From an uncultured Bacteroidaceae bacterium (GTDB lineage: Bacteria > Bacteroidota > Bacteroidia > Bacteroidales > Bacteroidaceae): a DNA stretch of 16,877 nucleotides. Numbering within the stretch: the stretch's first letter is position 1; each line of letters begins with the position of its first letter. Of the stretch, positions 1 through 6,509 are shown one piece after another. Where the stretch lies: contig CAKRRN010000045.1 of assembly GCA_934394435.1 (NCBI GenBank), forward strand, positions 1 to 16,877, read 5' to 3'. Under the pieces are notes generated by a model that saw nothing but the letters and a program-made list of their open reading frames with translations, was not told the origin of the DNA and made no database searches. The position numbers were made by a program, and so were the translations under genes.

Positions 1-2
1 GG

Positions 3-59
3 CAAAATCCTGGGCAACTTTTTGTTGCTCAGGAACTTATAAATAAAGTTAAATTATAG
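3..59 (+). CDS. Possible C-terminal end of a truncated upstream gene
   Basis: The frame beginning at base 3 is open to a TAG at 57-59 and encodes a protein-like tail ending in QELINKVKL. The fragment is only 18 residues, so neither identity nor reality can be established. The other two forward frames also reach stops here (40-42 and 44-46), so the choice rests on the more natural amino-acid composition. No family is recognised. Confidence 0.3.
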   Translation, partial: QNPGQLFVAQELINKVKL

Positions 60-85
60 TGTTGCGGAATTAAGGTTAGAAATGT

Positions 86-116
86 TTTGTATAAATATGT
101 TTTCTTTGTACCTTTA
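86..116 (+). promoter_or_regulatory. Bacteroidetes-type promoter for the barrel/lipoprotein pair
   Basis: A TTTG at 86-89 is followed after 19 bp by TACCTTTA at 109-116. This fits the Bacteroidetes sigma pattern (-33 TTTG, about 19-21 bp, -7 TAnnTTTG) with one mismatch in the -7 box. A start site near 123 would leave a leader of about 80 nt before the ATG at 205. It is the only candidate in the window with both boxes at the expected spacing. The assignment is from the consensus only. Confidence 0.5.
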
Positions 117-204
117 CATCGTGTGTGTTTACAGTTATAATACGGAAAACGCAGAACACGTTTTTTTGTTAGAAATAGTGCATATATAATAGTAGAATAC
201 TAAA

Positions 205-1005
205 ATGAAATTTAAGCAGATTCTTGTTACTATAGCTTGTTTGGCATTTATACCCTTCTCAATACAAGGAAGCGACTTAGAAACTCGGATGGACACCGAG
301 GAACCACTTGCCATGAATGCTGACACATCATCTTGGAAAAAATTTGAGAGTACAAAGAAAATATGGAAGAGAAAAGGCTTTCTCTATTTTAGCTATGGAA
401 AGCAAACTTTGGAAAACGATTTCAGCAAAAGCAAGAGCCAGTTTGATGCAGCGTTTCTAAGTGGTAAAAGTATTTATCTTCATCGAAAGCCAATCATAGG
501 AATGATGAAGTTTGGTTTGGATTTTCTTGCAGATTTGAATGTGGCCAAATATGAAAATATGAAGGGTGGAACGAGTGTGACATCTTTGTATAGTGACATT
601 TTTGATGATGAAGAAGATGTGAATGCAGAAGGGGAGTCTGGCTTTGATACATGGCATTTGGATATTGGCGCAGGCATAGGACCATCGCTTACAATAAACC
701 CTATAGATCATCTTAAAGCATGTGTTTATTTTCACGTCACGCCAACATATTCTATGATTCTGCAAGATAGTGAATTGTATTCTCATTATACAACCTTTTT
801 TAATGTTGGTCTGACACTTTCATACAAGGTTATTTCTATCGGTGTAGAGCAGAGATGGTGTGGCAAGACTGATTATGGAACCCTGTCTGAGCAGCACATG
901 AATGATTTCTATGATGAGAACGGACAATTTGTAGATCCATTCCAGTTTGTGGACCAGAAATTCAAGACTCATACCACACGCGTGTTCGTAGGTTTTCGTT
1001 TCTGA
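205..1005 (+). CDS. Putative outer-membrane beta-barrel protein, unknown function
   Basis: This 266-residue protein starts with a classical signal peptide (MKFKQILVTIACLAFIPFSIQG, cleavage probably before SDLE). The mature part alternates hydrophobic and polar residues, with glycine and aromatic strands such as FLYFSYGKQTL and HLDIGAGIGPSLTI, and it ends in a phenylalanine after an RVFVGFRF strand. A terminal aromatic residue is typical of outer-membrane barrels recognised by the BAM complex. A short acidic stretch (DDEEDVNAEGE, about residues 135-145) may be an exposed loop. No enzyme motif is visible and I do not recognise a named family. The next gene, a lipoprotein, starts 14 bp downstream, so the two are probably co-transcribed and may act together at the cell envelope. 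The barrel assignment is inferred from composition and the C-terminus; a soluble periplasmic beta protein is the alternative. Confidence 0.8.
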   Translation: MKFKQILVTIACLAFIPFSIQGSDLETRMDTEEPLAMNADTSSWKKFESTKKIWKRKGFLYFSYGKQTLENDFSKSKSQFDAAFLSGKSIYLHRKPIIGMMKFGLDFLADLNVAKYENMKGGTSVTSLYSDIFDDEEDVNAEGESGFDTWHLDIGAGIGPSLTINPIDHLKACVYFHVTPTYSMILQDSELYSHYTTFFNVGLTLSYKVISIGVEQRWCGKTDYGTLSEQHMNDFYDENGQFVDPFQFVDQKFKTHTTRVFVGFRF

Positions 1006-1019
1006 TAAAATTATCAATT

Positions 1020-1853
1020 ATGAAAAGAAATATTTTTTCCTCAACAGTTCTTTTGCTGGTCATAGGCTTGGTGTACTTCTCATCGTGTAGTGATGATGAC
1101 AATGACGAAAAAAAATATGGGACAGCTAATCCTCTGTCTTCGAATGTAAGCTATGTTCCAAAAGGATATTCCTTTGAGTATAATGCTCAGGGACTTCTGA
1201 CAGCCATCTTGAAAGAAACGGGTGACACTCGTACAAGAAGCAACGTAATGACTACTGTGGCAGAGTTTACGTATCCACAGGTAGGACGTGCAGTAATGTC
1301 TTGTCCTGAGTCGAAGAGCCAGTATGCCTTTGCTTTTGGAGCCAATCATTTTGCTTATAAAATCATTGAAAAAGATGATGATGGGGAAGTTTCTGTCATT
1401 GACATCAAATATGATACAGAAGGCCATATCATATATTATGATGACAGTGGGGTGGATAGGTTTAGCATGGAATGGAGCGGAGGAAACATGGTTCGTATGA
1501 CAGATAAGAGCATTGATAATGAGCATAAAGCATATGCCACTCTTACTTACACAGCAGACACAGATTTTGCTCGTTATAGCATGTCACCTTTCTTGACGGA
1601 TTATGCTATTTGGAACGGATCTCCTTACGGACCAGATCTTACTTGGTTTTTGGGAAGCGATCTTTGTTATGCAACACAGGCAGGATTCTTAGGCAGGCCT
1701 TCTGTAAATCTGCCTGCCACAATTGTTTTTTATGATAAGGAAAACAAGACACCTTCAAAATATCAGTTTAACTATTATCACTATACCAGCACAGACCAAG
1801 AGGGAAATAATATTAGGGTCTACTTGTGGAAAAAAGAATTGGCGGCTGAGTAA
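1020..1853 (+). CDS. Putative surface lipoprotein, unknown function
   Basis: A 277-residue protein with a type II signal peptide: KR, a hydrophobic core, then YFSSC, with lipidated Cys at about residue 23. The cysteine is followed at once by SDDDNDEKK. An acidic run at this place is the feature associated with lipoprotein export to the cell surface in Bacteroidetes. The body contains segments such as FEYNAQGLLTAI, IDIKYDTEGHIIYYD and MEWSGGNMVRM, which resemble the repeating beta strands of uncharacterised Bacteroidales lipoproteins of the DUF4595 kind. That family link is a resemblance, not a proven match. The lipobox is slightly unusual, with phenylalanine at -3. The gene lies 14 bp behind the barrel-like gene and is followed by a strong hairpin terminator, so the two genes appear to form a complete transcription unit. 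Confidence 0.82.
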   Translation: MKRNIFSSTVLLLVIGLVYFSSCSDDDNDEKKYGTANPLSSNVSYVPKGYSFEYNAQGLLTAILKETGDTRTRSNVMTTVAEFTYPQVGRAVMSCPESKSQYAFAFGANHFAYKIIEKDDDGEVSVIDIKYDTEGHIIYYDDSGVDRFSMEWSGGNMVRMTDKSIDNEHKAYATLTYTADTDFARYSMSPFLTDYAIWNGSPYGPDLTWFLGSDLCYATQAGFLGRPSVNLPATIVFYDKENKTPSKYQFNYYHYTSTDQEGNNIRVYLWKKELAAE

Positions 1854-1863
1854 TTTTTTAGAC

Positions 1864-1912
1864 AAGTAGCTGTGTAAAGTTCAAATAGAATTTGACTTTA
1901 CACAGCTACTTT
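1864..1912 (+). terminator. Strong hairpin terminator between convergent genes
   Basis: The arms 1864-1886 and 1890-1912 are almost perfectly complementary (22 pairs with one bulged T) around a three-base AGA loop. On the plus strand the hairpin runs into TTATTTATAT, a U-rich tail. It sits 10 bp after the lipoprotein stop and 21 bp beyond the stop of the opposite-facing radical SAM gene, so it probably ends transcription from both sides. Confidence 0.85.
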
Positions 1913-1933
1913 ATTTATATAGACGGAATAGAC

Positions 1934-2710
1934 TTAGTAACTTACAGAACACGGAATGCCAATAGCTCGGATGCGATTGCCTATGGCGTCAAGAACATCA
2001 GCAGGAGCTTTTTTTAATCCATGTGCAGGCGTTTCGCGATCTATAGTATAAATCATCACTTGTCTGGGATGAATTCGGCTGATGGCTTCCAGATAAGGAG
2101 CTATAAACTCTTCACCTGTGTTATCAACATTTTCTCCATTGACCGTTCCTCCCATGAACATTGTCTGAATGATACAGTGTCCATTGAAGAGGGCCAGTTG
2201 CTCAATCTGTTCCTCTACAGAGTAGTGTCCTTGTGGACGATCTACCTTATTTATGTATGAGGTATTCACGGTGTCCAACTTTAGAATATTATTGTCGAAC
2301 AACATCAAAGCCTCTCTCACTTTCGGATTGCTAATACGTGTGGCATTACTTAGAATACTAAGACGAGCAGATGGACAAAGTTCATCGCGAACTACAATCA
2401 CACGCTTTACAATATCAAGGAATTGAGGGTGAAGAGTAGGTTCACCATTTCCTGCGAAGGTAAGCACATCAGGTATGAGTCCATCAGACTTCATATCGGA
2501 AAGTTTTTGCCTAAGGGCCATGATTACTTCGTCTGGTGTAGGTTGTGGATTATGAGTGCGATGGTCTGCGTTAAAACCACACTCACAATATATGCAATCA
2601 AAACTGCACAATTTTCCTTCCTTAGGTAAGAGGTTTATACCAAGTGATATCCCTAACCGACGGCTATGAATAGGGCCGAAGATGGGAGATGGATAAATAA
2701 CTGTACTCAT
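1934..2710 (-). CDS. Radical SAM protein (MoaA/NifB-like, COG0731 type)
   Basis: A 258-residue protein with the radical SAM signature near the N-terminus: CSFDCIYC, Cys35, Cys39 and Cys42 in CxxxCxxC spacing, which binds a [4Fe-4S] cluster and S-adenosylmethionine. A GNGEPTL stretch at residues 87-93 is the glycine-rich strand that contacts SAM. An extra cysteine lies at residue 44. The opening IFGPIHSRRLGISLGINLLP is characteristic of a compact class of uncharacterised radical SAM proteins annotated as Fe-S oxidoreductases. The length suits a bare radical SAM core with no long C-terminal auxiliary-cluster domain. The substrate is unknown and its neighbours give no hint: it stands alone on the minus strand. 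A -7-like box lies just upstream (2721-2728). Confidence 0.9.
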   Translation of the reverse strand: MSTVIYPSPIFGPIHSRRLGISLGINLLPKEGKLCSFDCIYCECGFNADHRTHNPQPTPDEVIMALRQKLSDMKSDGLIPDVLTFAGNGEPTLHPQFLDIVKRVIVVRDELCPSARLSILSNATRISNPKVREALMLFDNNILKLDTVNTSYINKVDRPQGHYSVEEQIEQLALFNGHCIIQTMFMGGTVNGENVDNTGEEFIAPYLEAISRIHPRQVMIYTIDRETPAHGLKKAPADVLDAIGNRIRAIGIPCSVSY

Positions 2711-2720
2711 AACTGAGGGA

Positions 2721-2728
2721 CAAAGTTA
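2721..2728 (-). promoter_or_regulatory. -7 box upstream of the radical SAM gene
   Basis: Read on the minus strand this is TAACTTTG, an exact TAnnTTTG. It ends only 10 bases before the ATG at 2710, implying a very short leader. I find no -33 TTTG at the standard spacing, so the call rests on the -7 box and its position. Confidence 0.4.
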
Positions 2729-2801
2729 AAACATTTGAGTTAAACAAGTATAAAGAATTGCTTTTTCCATACAATGGAAATATCCTTTTGCTTTTTATTT
2801 G

Positions 2802-2809
2802 TATTTTTG
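2802..2809 (+). promoter_or_regulatory. -7 box upstream of the DUF4294 gene
   Basis: TATTTTTG followed by C is an exact match to TAnnTTTG and lies 16 bp before the ATG at 2826. TTTG-containing sequence lies upstream, but not at the usual 19-21 bp spacing. The predicted leader is about 10 nt. Confidence 0.4.
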
Positions 2810-2825
2810 CAGCTATATAAAAAAG

Positions 2826-3461
2826 ATGAATAAAATAACATTCATAGCGATATTGATGCTTTGTCCTGTCTGCGTATGGGCGCAGCAAGAGGATGTGGAT
2901 GAGTTTGTGCAAGATATGCCTAGAGAATACAAACTCAAGTCACAAGTTTATCGTTATCCCAAGCCCATTATTGAGCGTGGTGATACCATGTGGTGTTATC
3001 TGCTACCAGAAATATGGGTTTATCCTCCATTGAAATTTAAAAGCGAAAGACAACGAAAAGCCTATAACAAACTTGTCTATAACGTCAAGAAGGTCCTTCC
3101 TTTGGCACAGAAGGTGAATATAATGATTTCGGAAACGTATTTGGTGCTGGAGCAATTGCCTGACAAGAAGAGTAAGGAGGCTCATATGAAGGCTGTGGAG
3201 AAGGAGATAAAGGAGACGTACACACCAGAGATGAAGAAATTGACTTATTCACAAGGAAAACTACTTATCAAATTAGTAGACCGTGAGTGTAACCAGTCGT
3301 CCTATGAAATTGTAAAAGCCTTCTTCGGACCTGCTAAAGCAGCTTTTTATCAGGTGTTTGCATGGACTTTTCGCGCAAGTCTAAAAAAGGAATATAAGCC
3401 AGAAACAGATGACAAGCTTATAGAGCGAGTGGTGCATCAGGTAGAGACTGGGCAAATATAG
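2826..3461 (+). CDS. Secreted DUF4294 domain protein
   Basis: From the ATG at 2826 this is 211 residues with a signal peptide (MNKITFIAILMLCPVCVWA, cleavage before QQEDVD). An ATG 27 bp upstream would add nine residues ahead of the signal peptide and overlap the likely -7 box, so the internal start is preferred. The body matches what I know of DUF4294, a Bacteroidetes-restricted family: the DTMWCYLLPEIWVYPPLKFKS segment, a Lys/Glu-rich helical centre, then LTYSQGKLLIKLVDRE and SSYEIVK, and a C-terminus ending in VETGQI. No biochemical function is known for the family. The protein should be periplasmic or envelope-associated. Its 3' end overlaps that of the convergent RNA methyltransferase gene by 44 bp. 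Confidence 0.9.
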   Translation: MNKITFIAILMLCPVCVWAQQEDVDEFVQDMPREYKLKSQVYRYPKPIIERGDTMWCYLLPEIWVYPPLKFKSERQRKAYNKLVYNVKKVLPLAQKVNIMISETYLVLEQLPDKKSKEAHMKAVEKEIKETYTPEMKKLTYSQGKLLIKLVDRECNQSSYEIVKAFFGPAKAAFYQVFAWTFRASLKKEYKPETDDKLIERVVHQVETGQI

Positions 3462-3969
3462 ACCAAATAACCATTCCTGCTGTCACACTCACGTTAAGGC
3501 TGTGTTTAGTTCCATATTGTGGGATTTCCAGACAACCATCACACATATCTACGACACTCTGTTGTACACCCTTTACCTCATTGCCTAATACTATAGCGTA
3601 TTTGCGATTCTTTTCAATACAGAAGTCCTGCAACATTGTGCTTCCTTCGCATTGTTCTATGGCAAGTATGGTGTAATCTTGTTCCTTAAGCCATTGGATA
3701 GCCTCTTCTGTGTGATTAAAATATTTCCAATCAACACTTTCTTCTGCCCCCAAGGCTGTCTTGTGTATTTCAACATGAGGAGGAGTAGCCGTAATGCCAC
3801 ATAGGCATACACCTGCCAAACGGAATGCGTCTGATGTGCGAAACACACTTCCTACATTGTATAGGCTACGTACATGATCAAGTACGACCACTAATGGGAA
3901 TTTGCTCGCCATGCGAAAGTCTTCCACATTCAAACGACCCATTTCTGTCACTTTTAGCTTTCTCATCAT
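3418..3969 (-). CDS. SpoU/TrmH-family RNA 2'-O-methyltransferase
   Basis: A 183-residue protein with all three SPOUT motifs of the SpoU (TrmH) family. Motif 1 is NVGSVFRTSDAF (residues 38-49), whose Asn and Arg are the conserved catalytic residues. Motif 2 is VLGNEVKGV (127-135). Motif 3 is IPQYGTKHSLNVSVTAG (149-165), part of the knotted SAM-binding fold. Such enzymes methylate ribose 2'-OH in tRNA or rRNA; the target cannot be told from sequence. The length suits a catalytic domain without the extra N-terminal substrate-binding domain of RlmB. Two adjacent ATG codons (3969 and 3966) are possible starts. The 3' end overlaps the DUF4294 gene by 44 bp on the opposite strand, leaving no room for a terminator between them. 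Confidence 0.92.
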   Translation of the reverse strand: MMRKLKVTEMGRLNVEDFRMASKFPLVVVLDHVRSLYNVGSVFRTSDAFRLAGVCLCGITATPPHVEIHKTALGAEESVDWKYFNHTEEAIQWLKEQDYTILAIEQCEGSTMLQDFCIEKNRKYAIVLGNEVKGVQQSVVDMCDGCLEIPQYGTKHSLNVSVTAGMVIWSIFAQSLPDAPLAL

Positions 3970-4005
3970 ATTATTATACTGTTATACTATCCTTGGTTGA
4001 TGCTG

Positions 4006-4013
4006 CAAAATTA
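4006..4013 (-). promoter_or_regulatory. -7 box upstream of the RNA methyltransferase gene
   Basis: On the minus strand this reads TAATTTTG followed by C, an exact TAnnTTTG, 36 bp ahead of the ATG at 3969. No clear -33 TTTG is found at standard spacing. Confidence 0.42.
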
Positions 4014-4175
4014 ACAAAACCTATTGATAACTCATTCCTTTATCATCCCTTTCTCCACAGCAAAAGCTTCAATAAATGTTTGTGTGGAAGTTATTGACGG
4101 ATTTGTGCCTACTTATGATTTGTTCGTTAACATCATTTTTGAGTATTATTAAACTCCTTATTGAGCAAAAGTTAT

Positions 4176-4183
4176 TAAATTTG
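4176..4183 (+). promoter_or_regulatory. Candidate -7 box for nadA
   Basis: TAAATTTG followed by C is an exact TAnnTTTG. If used, it gives a leader of roughly 210 nt before nadA, and four of the DnaA-box-like sites would lie inside that leader. The -33 element is poor, so a closer promoter for nadA is not excluded. Confidence 0.35.
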
Positions 4184-4399
4184 CACGCAAACAGAAGTAT
4201 GTTGATAATCAGATTTAGTTAAATTGCTAATCAATTAGAACATAGGAAGAAATATACTTGTTCACAATGTGGATAAAAAAGATAAAAGTGTTGATAACTT
4301 TAAATAGTGAAGAGAACGCACTTGAAACTTATACACACATTGAACAGTCTATCATTACAAACAATATTTTCTATTTTGAAGTTAAGAACTTATATATAT

Positions 4400-5401
4400 A
4401 TGATAAATATGAACGAAAAGAAATGGCAGGAGAAGGGTTACGTTGATGAACCCATACCAGCAGGAACGGATCTCAAGGCAGAGATTCGCCGTATGTGCAA
4501 GGAGAAGAATGCCGTGATCATGGCACACTATTATACAGCAGGCGAAATACAGGACATTGCTGATTTTATCGGTGACAGTTTGGCTTTGGCACAAAAAGCA
4601 GCCAAGACAGATGCTGATATTATTGTAATGTGTGGTGTTCATTTCATGGGTGAGACAAACAAGATTCTTTGTCCTGACAAGATAGTGCTTGTGCCAGATC
4701 AGAATGCCAAGTGTAGTCTGGCGGAAAGCTGTCCGGCAGATGCCTTTGGAAAGTTTGTCAGAGAGCATCCAGACCATACAGTGATAAGCTACGTTAATAC
4801 TACGGCTGCTACCAAAGCGTTGACCGATGTGGTGGTAACCAGTAGCAATGCAAGGCAGATAGTGGAGTCTTTTCCCAAGGATGAAAAGATTATTTTTGGA
4901 CCTGACCAAAATCTTGGAGGTTATATCAATAGCATAACTGGGCGTAATATGTTGCTCTGGAATGGAGCTTGCCATGTGCATGAGAAGTTTTCTCTTGAAA
5001 AGATATTACAACTAAAGAAAGAGCATCCCGAAGCCAAGATACTGGCACACCCAGAATGTAAGGGCCCTATTGTGAAAGTGGCAGACAAAGTTGGGTCAAC
5101 AGCAGCGTTGCTGAAGTTTAGCATTGCAGACACAGCCACTGAATTTATTGTGGCCACAGAGAGCGGAATTTTGCATGAGATGCAGAAGGCATGTCCTGAG
5201 AAAACCTTCATACCAGCTCCTCCCAACGATAGTACTTGTGCATGTAATGAGTGCAACTATATGAAGTTGATAACAATGGAGAAGTTGTACAACTGTTTGA
5301 AATATGAATGGCCAAAGGTTGAAGTAGATGCAGAAGTGGCACGCGAAGCAGTCAAGCCCATACAGCGTATGTTGGATATATCTGCCAAGCTTGGACTTTG
5401 A
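4400..5401 (+). CDS. nadA: Quinolinate synthase NadA
   Basis: NadA condenses iminoaspartate with dihydroxyacetone phosphate to give quinolinate, the second step of NAD synthesis from aspartate, using an oxygen-sensitive [4Fe-4S] cluster. The three expected cluster cysteines are in place (numbered from 4400): Cys78 in MCGVHFMGETNK, Cys191 in NGACHVHEKF, and the C-terminal CACNEC group (280-285) before NYMKL. AHYYTAGEIQDIADFIGDSL and HPECKGP are further family hallmarks. The length of about 333 residues is normal. The open frame extends upstream to 4307, but those codons look non-coding and cover the DnaA-box region. ATG at 4400 or 4409 fits the family, with MNEKKWQEKGY as the natural beginning; neither has a Shine-Dalgarno sequence. 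Its partner nadB lies about 8 kb downstream. The BASS transporter gene follows after 48 bp. Confidence 0.96.
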   Translation: MINMNEKKWQEKGYVDEPIPAGTDLKAEIRRMCKEKNAVIMAHYYTAGEIQDIADFIGDSLALAQKAAKTDADIIVMCGVHFMGETNKILCPDKIVLVPDQNAKCSLAESCPADAFGKFVREHPDHTVISYVNTTAATKALTDVVVTSSNARQIVESFPKDEKIIFGPDQNLGGYINSITGRNMLLWNGACHVHEKFSLEKILQLKKEHPEAKILAHPECKGPIVKVADKVGSTAALLKFSIADTATEFIVATESGILHEMQKACPEKTFIPAPPNDSTCACNECNYMKLITMEKLYNCLKYEWPKVEVDAEVAREAVKPIQRMLDISAKLGL

Positions 5402-5449
5402 TATTTATGTGACTTAACAGAGCAAATTTCCCACAAGAAAAAAGAGATA

Positions 5450-6454
5450 ATGTATATACTGAAAAGGCTAAGTGCCTTGTTGGCTACCTACACATCACCT
5501 TTTATTATATTGGTGGCAATGGTAGCTATGTGTTGCCCAAATGTATTTAGCTGGGTGCAACAGGGACAAATTGCCAGCGTCATATTGGGTTTGATTATGC
5601 TGACTATGGGATGCACATTGAGTGCAAAGGACTTTCGTATTCTGATGCAGCGTCCTATGGATATATTTATTGGCAGTATAGCTCAGTTTACCATCATGCC
5701 CTTGCTGGCTTGGTCGCTTAGCCAACTCTTCCATCTCAATCCTTATATATCTGCAGGCATCATTCTGGTAGGATGTTGCCCAGGTGGAGTAAGCAGCAAT
5801 ATCATGAGTTTTCTCTGTCATGGTGATGTGGCTTACAGTGTGGGCATGACTACGGCAAGCACTCTGCTTGCTCCCTTTGTGACTCCACTCCTGGTTTATT
5901 GGTTGGCTGGCACAAGTGTTGAGGTTGATACTTTAGGTATGTTTAAAAATATCTTGGTTGTAACTCTTATTCCCGTCGCAATGGGGTGTGCGTTCAATTA
6001 TTTCTTAGGTAAGAAACGTTATTTTCAAGACCTTCAGAAATTGATGCCAGGACTAAGTGTTATTTGTCTGGCTCTCATTGTGGGAGGAGTAATTTTCTCT
6101 GTTCATCCCCAACTGGCGCAAAATGGTATACAACTATTATTGTTGACTCTTAGTGTGGTATTTCTTCATAATGGACTGGGTTATCTGCTGGGCTATTCGG
6201 TGGGTCGTCTCTGCCATTTCAGTAGAGCCAAAAAGCGGACGTTGAGTATTGAGGTTGGCATGCAGAATGCAGGTATGGCTACCGTACTTTCGTTGAATTT
6301 TATGGCTACTCCTGCTATGGTGGCTGCCAATCCAATGGCAGTATTGAGCGTTATTCCTTGTGCATTGAGTTGTGCTTACCACAGTATTAGTGGTACCATA
6401 CTGGCAGGGTTATTCCAATTGGCAGACAAGTATAGGAGCACAGAAGACAGATAA
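5450..6454 (+). CDS. BASS-family (bile acid:Na+ symporter-like) transporter
   Basis: A 334-residue, strongly hydrophobic protein with about ten membrane helices. It carries the two hallmark stretches of the bile acid/sodium symporter superfamily: GCCPGGVSSNIMSFL (about residues 107-121) and IEVGMQNAGMATVLSL (about 268-283). These form the crossed, broken helices that bind sodium and substrate in ASBT-like structures. Bacterial members are known to carry organic anions such as pantoate or other carboxylates as well as bile acids, so the substrate cannot be named. It is predicted to be an inner-membrane sodium-coupled importer. It lies 48 bp after nadA and 55 bp before the antiporter gene on the same strand, so co-transcription is possible, but no functional link with NAD synthesis is shown. 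Confidence 0.92.
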   Translation: MYILKRLSALLATYTSPFIILVAMVAMCCPNVFSWVQQGQIASVILGLIMLTMGCTLSAKDFRILMQRPMDIFIGSIAQFTIMPLLAWSLSQLFHLNPYISAGIILVGCCPGGVSSNIMSFLCHGDVAYSVGMTTASTLLAPFVTPLLVYWLAGTSVEVDTLGMFKNILVVTLIPVAMGCAFNYFLGKKRYFQDLQKLMPGLSVICLALIVGGVIFSVHPQLAQNGIQLLLLTLSVVFLHNGLGYLLGYSVGRLCHFSRAKKRTLSIEVGMQNAGMATVLSLNFMATPAMVAANPMAVLSVIPCALSCAYHSISGTILAGLFQLADKYRSTEDR

Positions 6455-6470
6455 AGAAAGAAGGAAGAAT

Positions 6471-6496
6471 ACACACACACATATATATTATATATA
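6471..6496. repeat. Dinucleotide repeat (AC then AT) before the antiporter gene
   Basis: Five AC units at 6471-6480 run directly into an AT/TA tract to 6496, which ends 13 bp before the antiporter ATG at 6510. Short dinucleotide tracts can change length by slippage; here it lies in the leader, not in coding sequence. Confidence 0.7.
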
Positions 6497-6509
6497 AAGA
6501 ATTGTTCCT

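Larger units (their letters stand above)
3970..4399. other. 430-bp AT-rich intergenic region with a DnaA-box cluster (candidate oriC)
   Basis: No convincing gene lies here. Compared with the DnaA box TTATCCACA I see one exact copy and four single-mismatch copies: 4051-4059 (plus, TTCTCCACA), 4200-4208 (minus, TTATCAACA), 4268-4276 (minus, exact), 4289-4297 (minus, TTATCAACA) and 4329-4337 (plus, TTATACACA). A weaker 7/9 copy is at 4258-4266. Four of the five strong copies fall within 138 bp. The sequence around them is very AT-rich, including 4273-4305 and 4365-4408, as expected for a DNA-unwinding element. It lies between divergent genes. It may be the chromosomal origin, or a DnaA-responsive control region for nadA. 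No dnaA gene is in the window. Confidence 0.55.

Noticed and set aside
9..33. Hairpin (10-bp arms around a T5 loop) as a terminator at the left edge
   Set aside because: No U-tract follows on the plus strand and only four T on the minus strand; it also falls in a possible coding tail, so function cannot be supported.
1080..1526. A 148-residue minus-strand frame within the lipoprotein gene
   Set aside because: It is antisense to a gene with a clear lipoprotein signal and has no protein-family features.
4307..4399. N-terminal extension of nadA in the same frame
   Set aside because: The extra 31 residues are unlike the NadA family and coincide with the non-coding control region; ATG at 4400 or 4409 gives a normal-length enzyme.
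4258..4446. A 62-residue plus-strand open frame overlapping the start of nadA
   Set aside because: It lies across the DnaA-box region and in a different frame from nadA, has no family resemblance, and is explained as chance in AT-rich DNA.
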